Assembly: GCA_910586405.1 (NCBI GenBank)
Contig: CAJUII010000052.1
Location: forward strand, 1-23,612
Source: an uncultured Lachnospiraceae bacterium
Lineage (GTDB): Bacteria > Bacillota > Clostridia > Lachnospirales > Lachnospiraceae
Length of the DNA: 23,612 nt
Direction: 5' to 3'
The translations under genes were made by a program, and so were the position numbers. How positions within the stretch are numbered: position 1 is the first letter of the stretch; every line of letters starts with the position of its first letter. Under the pieces are notes generated by a model. It worked only from the letters and a program-made list of their open reading frames with translations, was not told the origin of the DNA and did not search any database. Positions 23,540 through 23,612 of the stretch are shown piece by piece.

Positions 23540-23612
23540 ATGAACATCGCACAAGAGTACATACAAGGCTTGAAAAAAGCATATCACGACAATGAAATTG
23601 GGGAGGAGTGGG
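23540..23612 (+). CDS. Start of an unidentified gene (truncated by window end)
   Basis: GAAAGGA at 23524-23530 precedes an ATG opening MNIAQEYIQGLKKAYHDN and running to the window edge without a stop. The visible 24 residues look like a polar helix. I do not recognise the family. Confidence 0.5.
   Translation, partial: MNIAQEYIQGLKKAYHDNEIGEEW

Overview
The window looks like chromosome of a spore-forming, low-GC Gram-positive of the Lachnospiraceae/Clostridia type. The evidence is strong AGGAGG ribosome sites, sigma-A promoters of the TTGACA-17-TATAAT class, an SpmA-like C-terminus at the left edge, a BceRS-type two-component pair, a YtrA-type GntR/ABC operon and secreted DUF5722-type proteins. 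The taxonomic call is inference from gene content; no marker gene is present.

Layout. 1-87: tail of an SpmA-like sporulation protein. About 88-5208: an A+T-rich accessory stretch with a BrnT-type toxin-antitoxin pair, two PPP/ApaH-like metallophosphatases with a 34-codon ORF between them, an AAA15-type ATPase whose TOPRIM-like partner survives only as 20 codons, and an unrecognised 203-residue protein. 5258-6277: a membrane-anchored GT2 glycosyltransferase. 6278-6872: a long gene-free region with a promoter, serial hairpins and a terminator (candidate RNA of about 200 nt), then a hairpin repeat. 6873-7676: glutamate racemase. 7760-9830 (minus): GntR regulator, ABC ATPase and permease in one operon. 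9975-17085 (plus): METTL25-like methyltransferase, an anchored protein ending in a degenerate C39-like domain, and two tandem secreted DUF5722-type proteins, the second with its own promoter. 17162-19057 (minus): B12-binding radical SAM protein. 19236-20978: AAA-like/PD-(D/E)XK protein. 21013-22860: response regulator and intramembrane-type histidine kinase. 22905-23492: DUF4291 protein. 23540 to the end: start of an unidentified gene.

The most system-like part is 9975-17085. A methyltransferase, a surface-anchored protein with a decayed peptidase fold and two secreted TIM-barrel-like proteins are encoded on one strand with 14-nt gaps between the first three. Both DUF5722-type proteins keep a glutamate pair typical of clan GH-A glycosidases at identical spacing, so a cell-surface glycan role is plausible but unproven. 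Other unexplained structure includes a two-stem repeat with paired base changes (three copies, each just after a terminator), the orphan RNA region before murI, a possibly leaderless start for the methyltransferase, and a 13-nt direct repeat flanking the PD-(D/E)XK gene.
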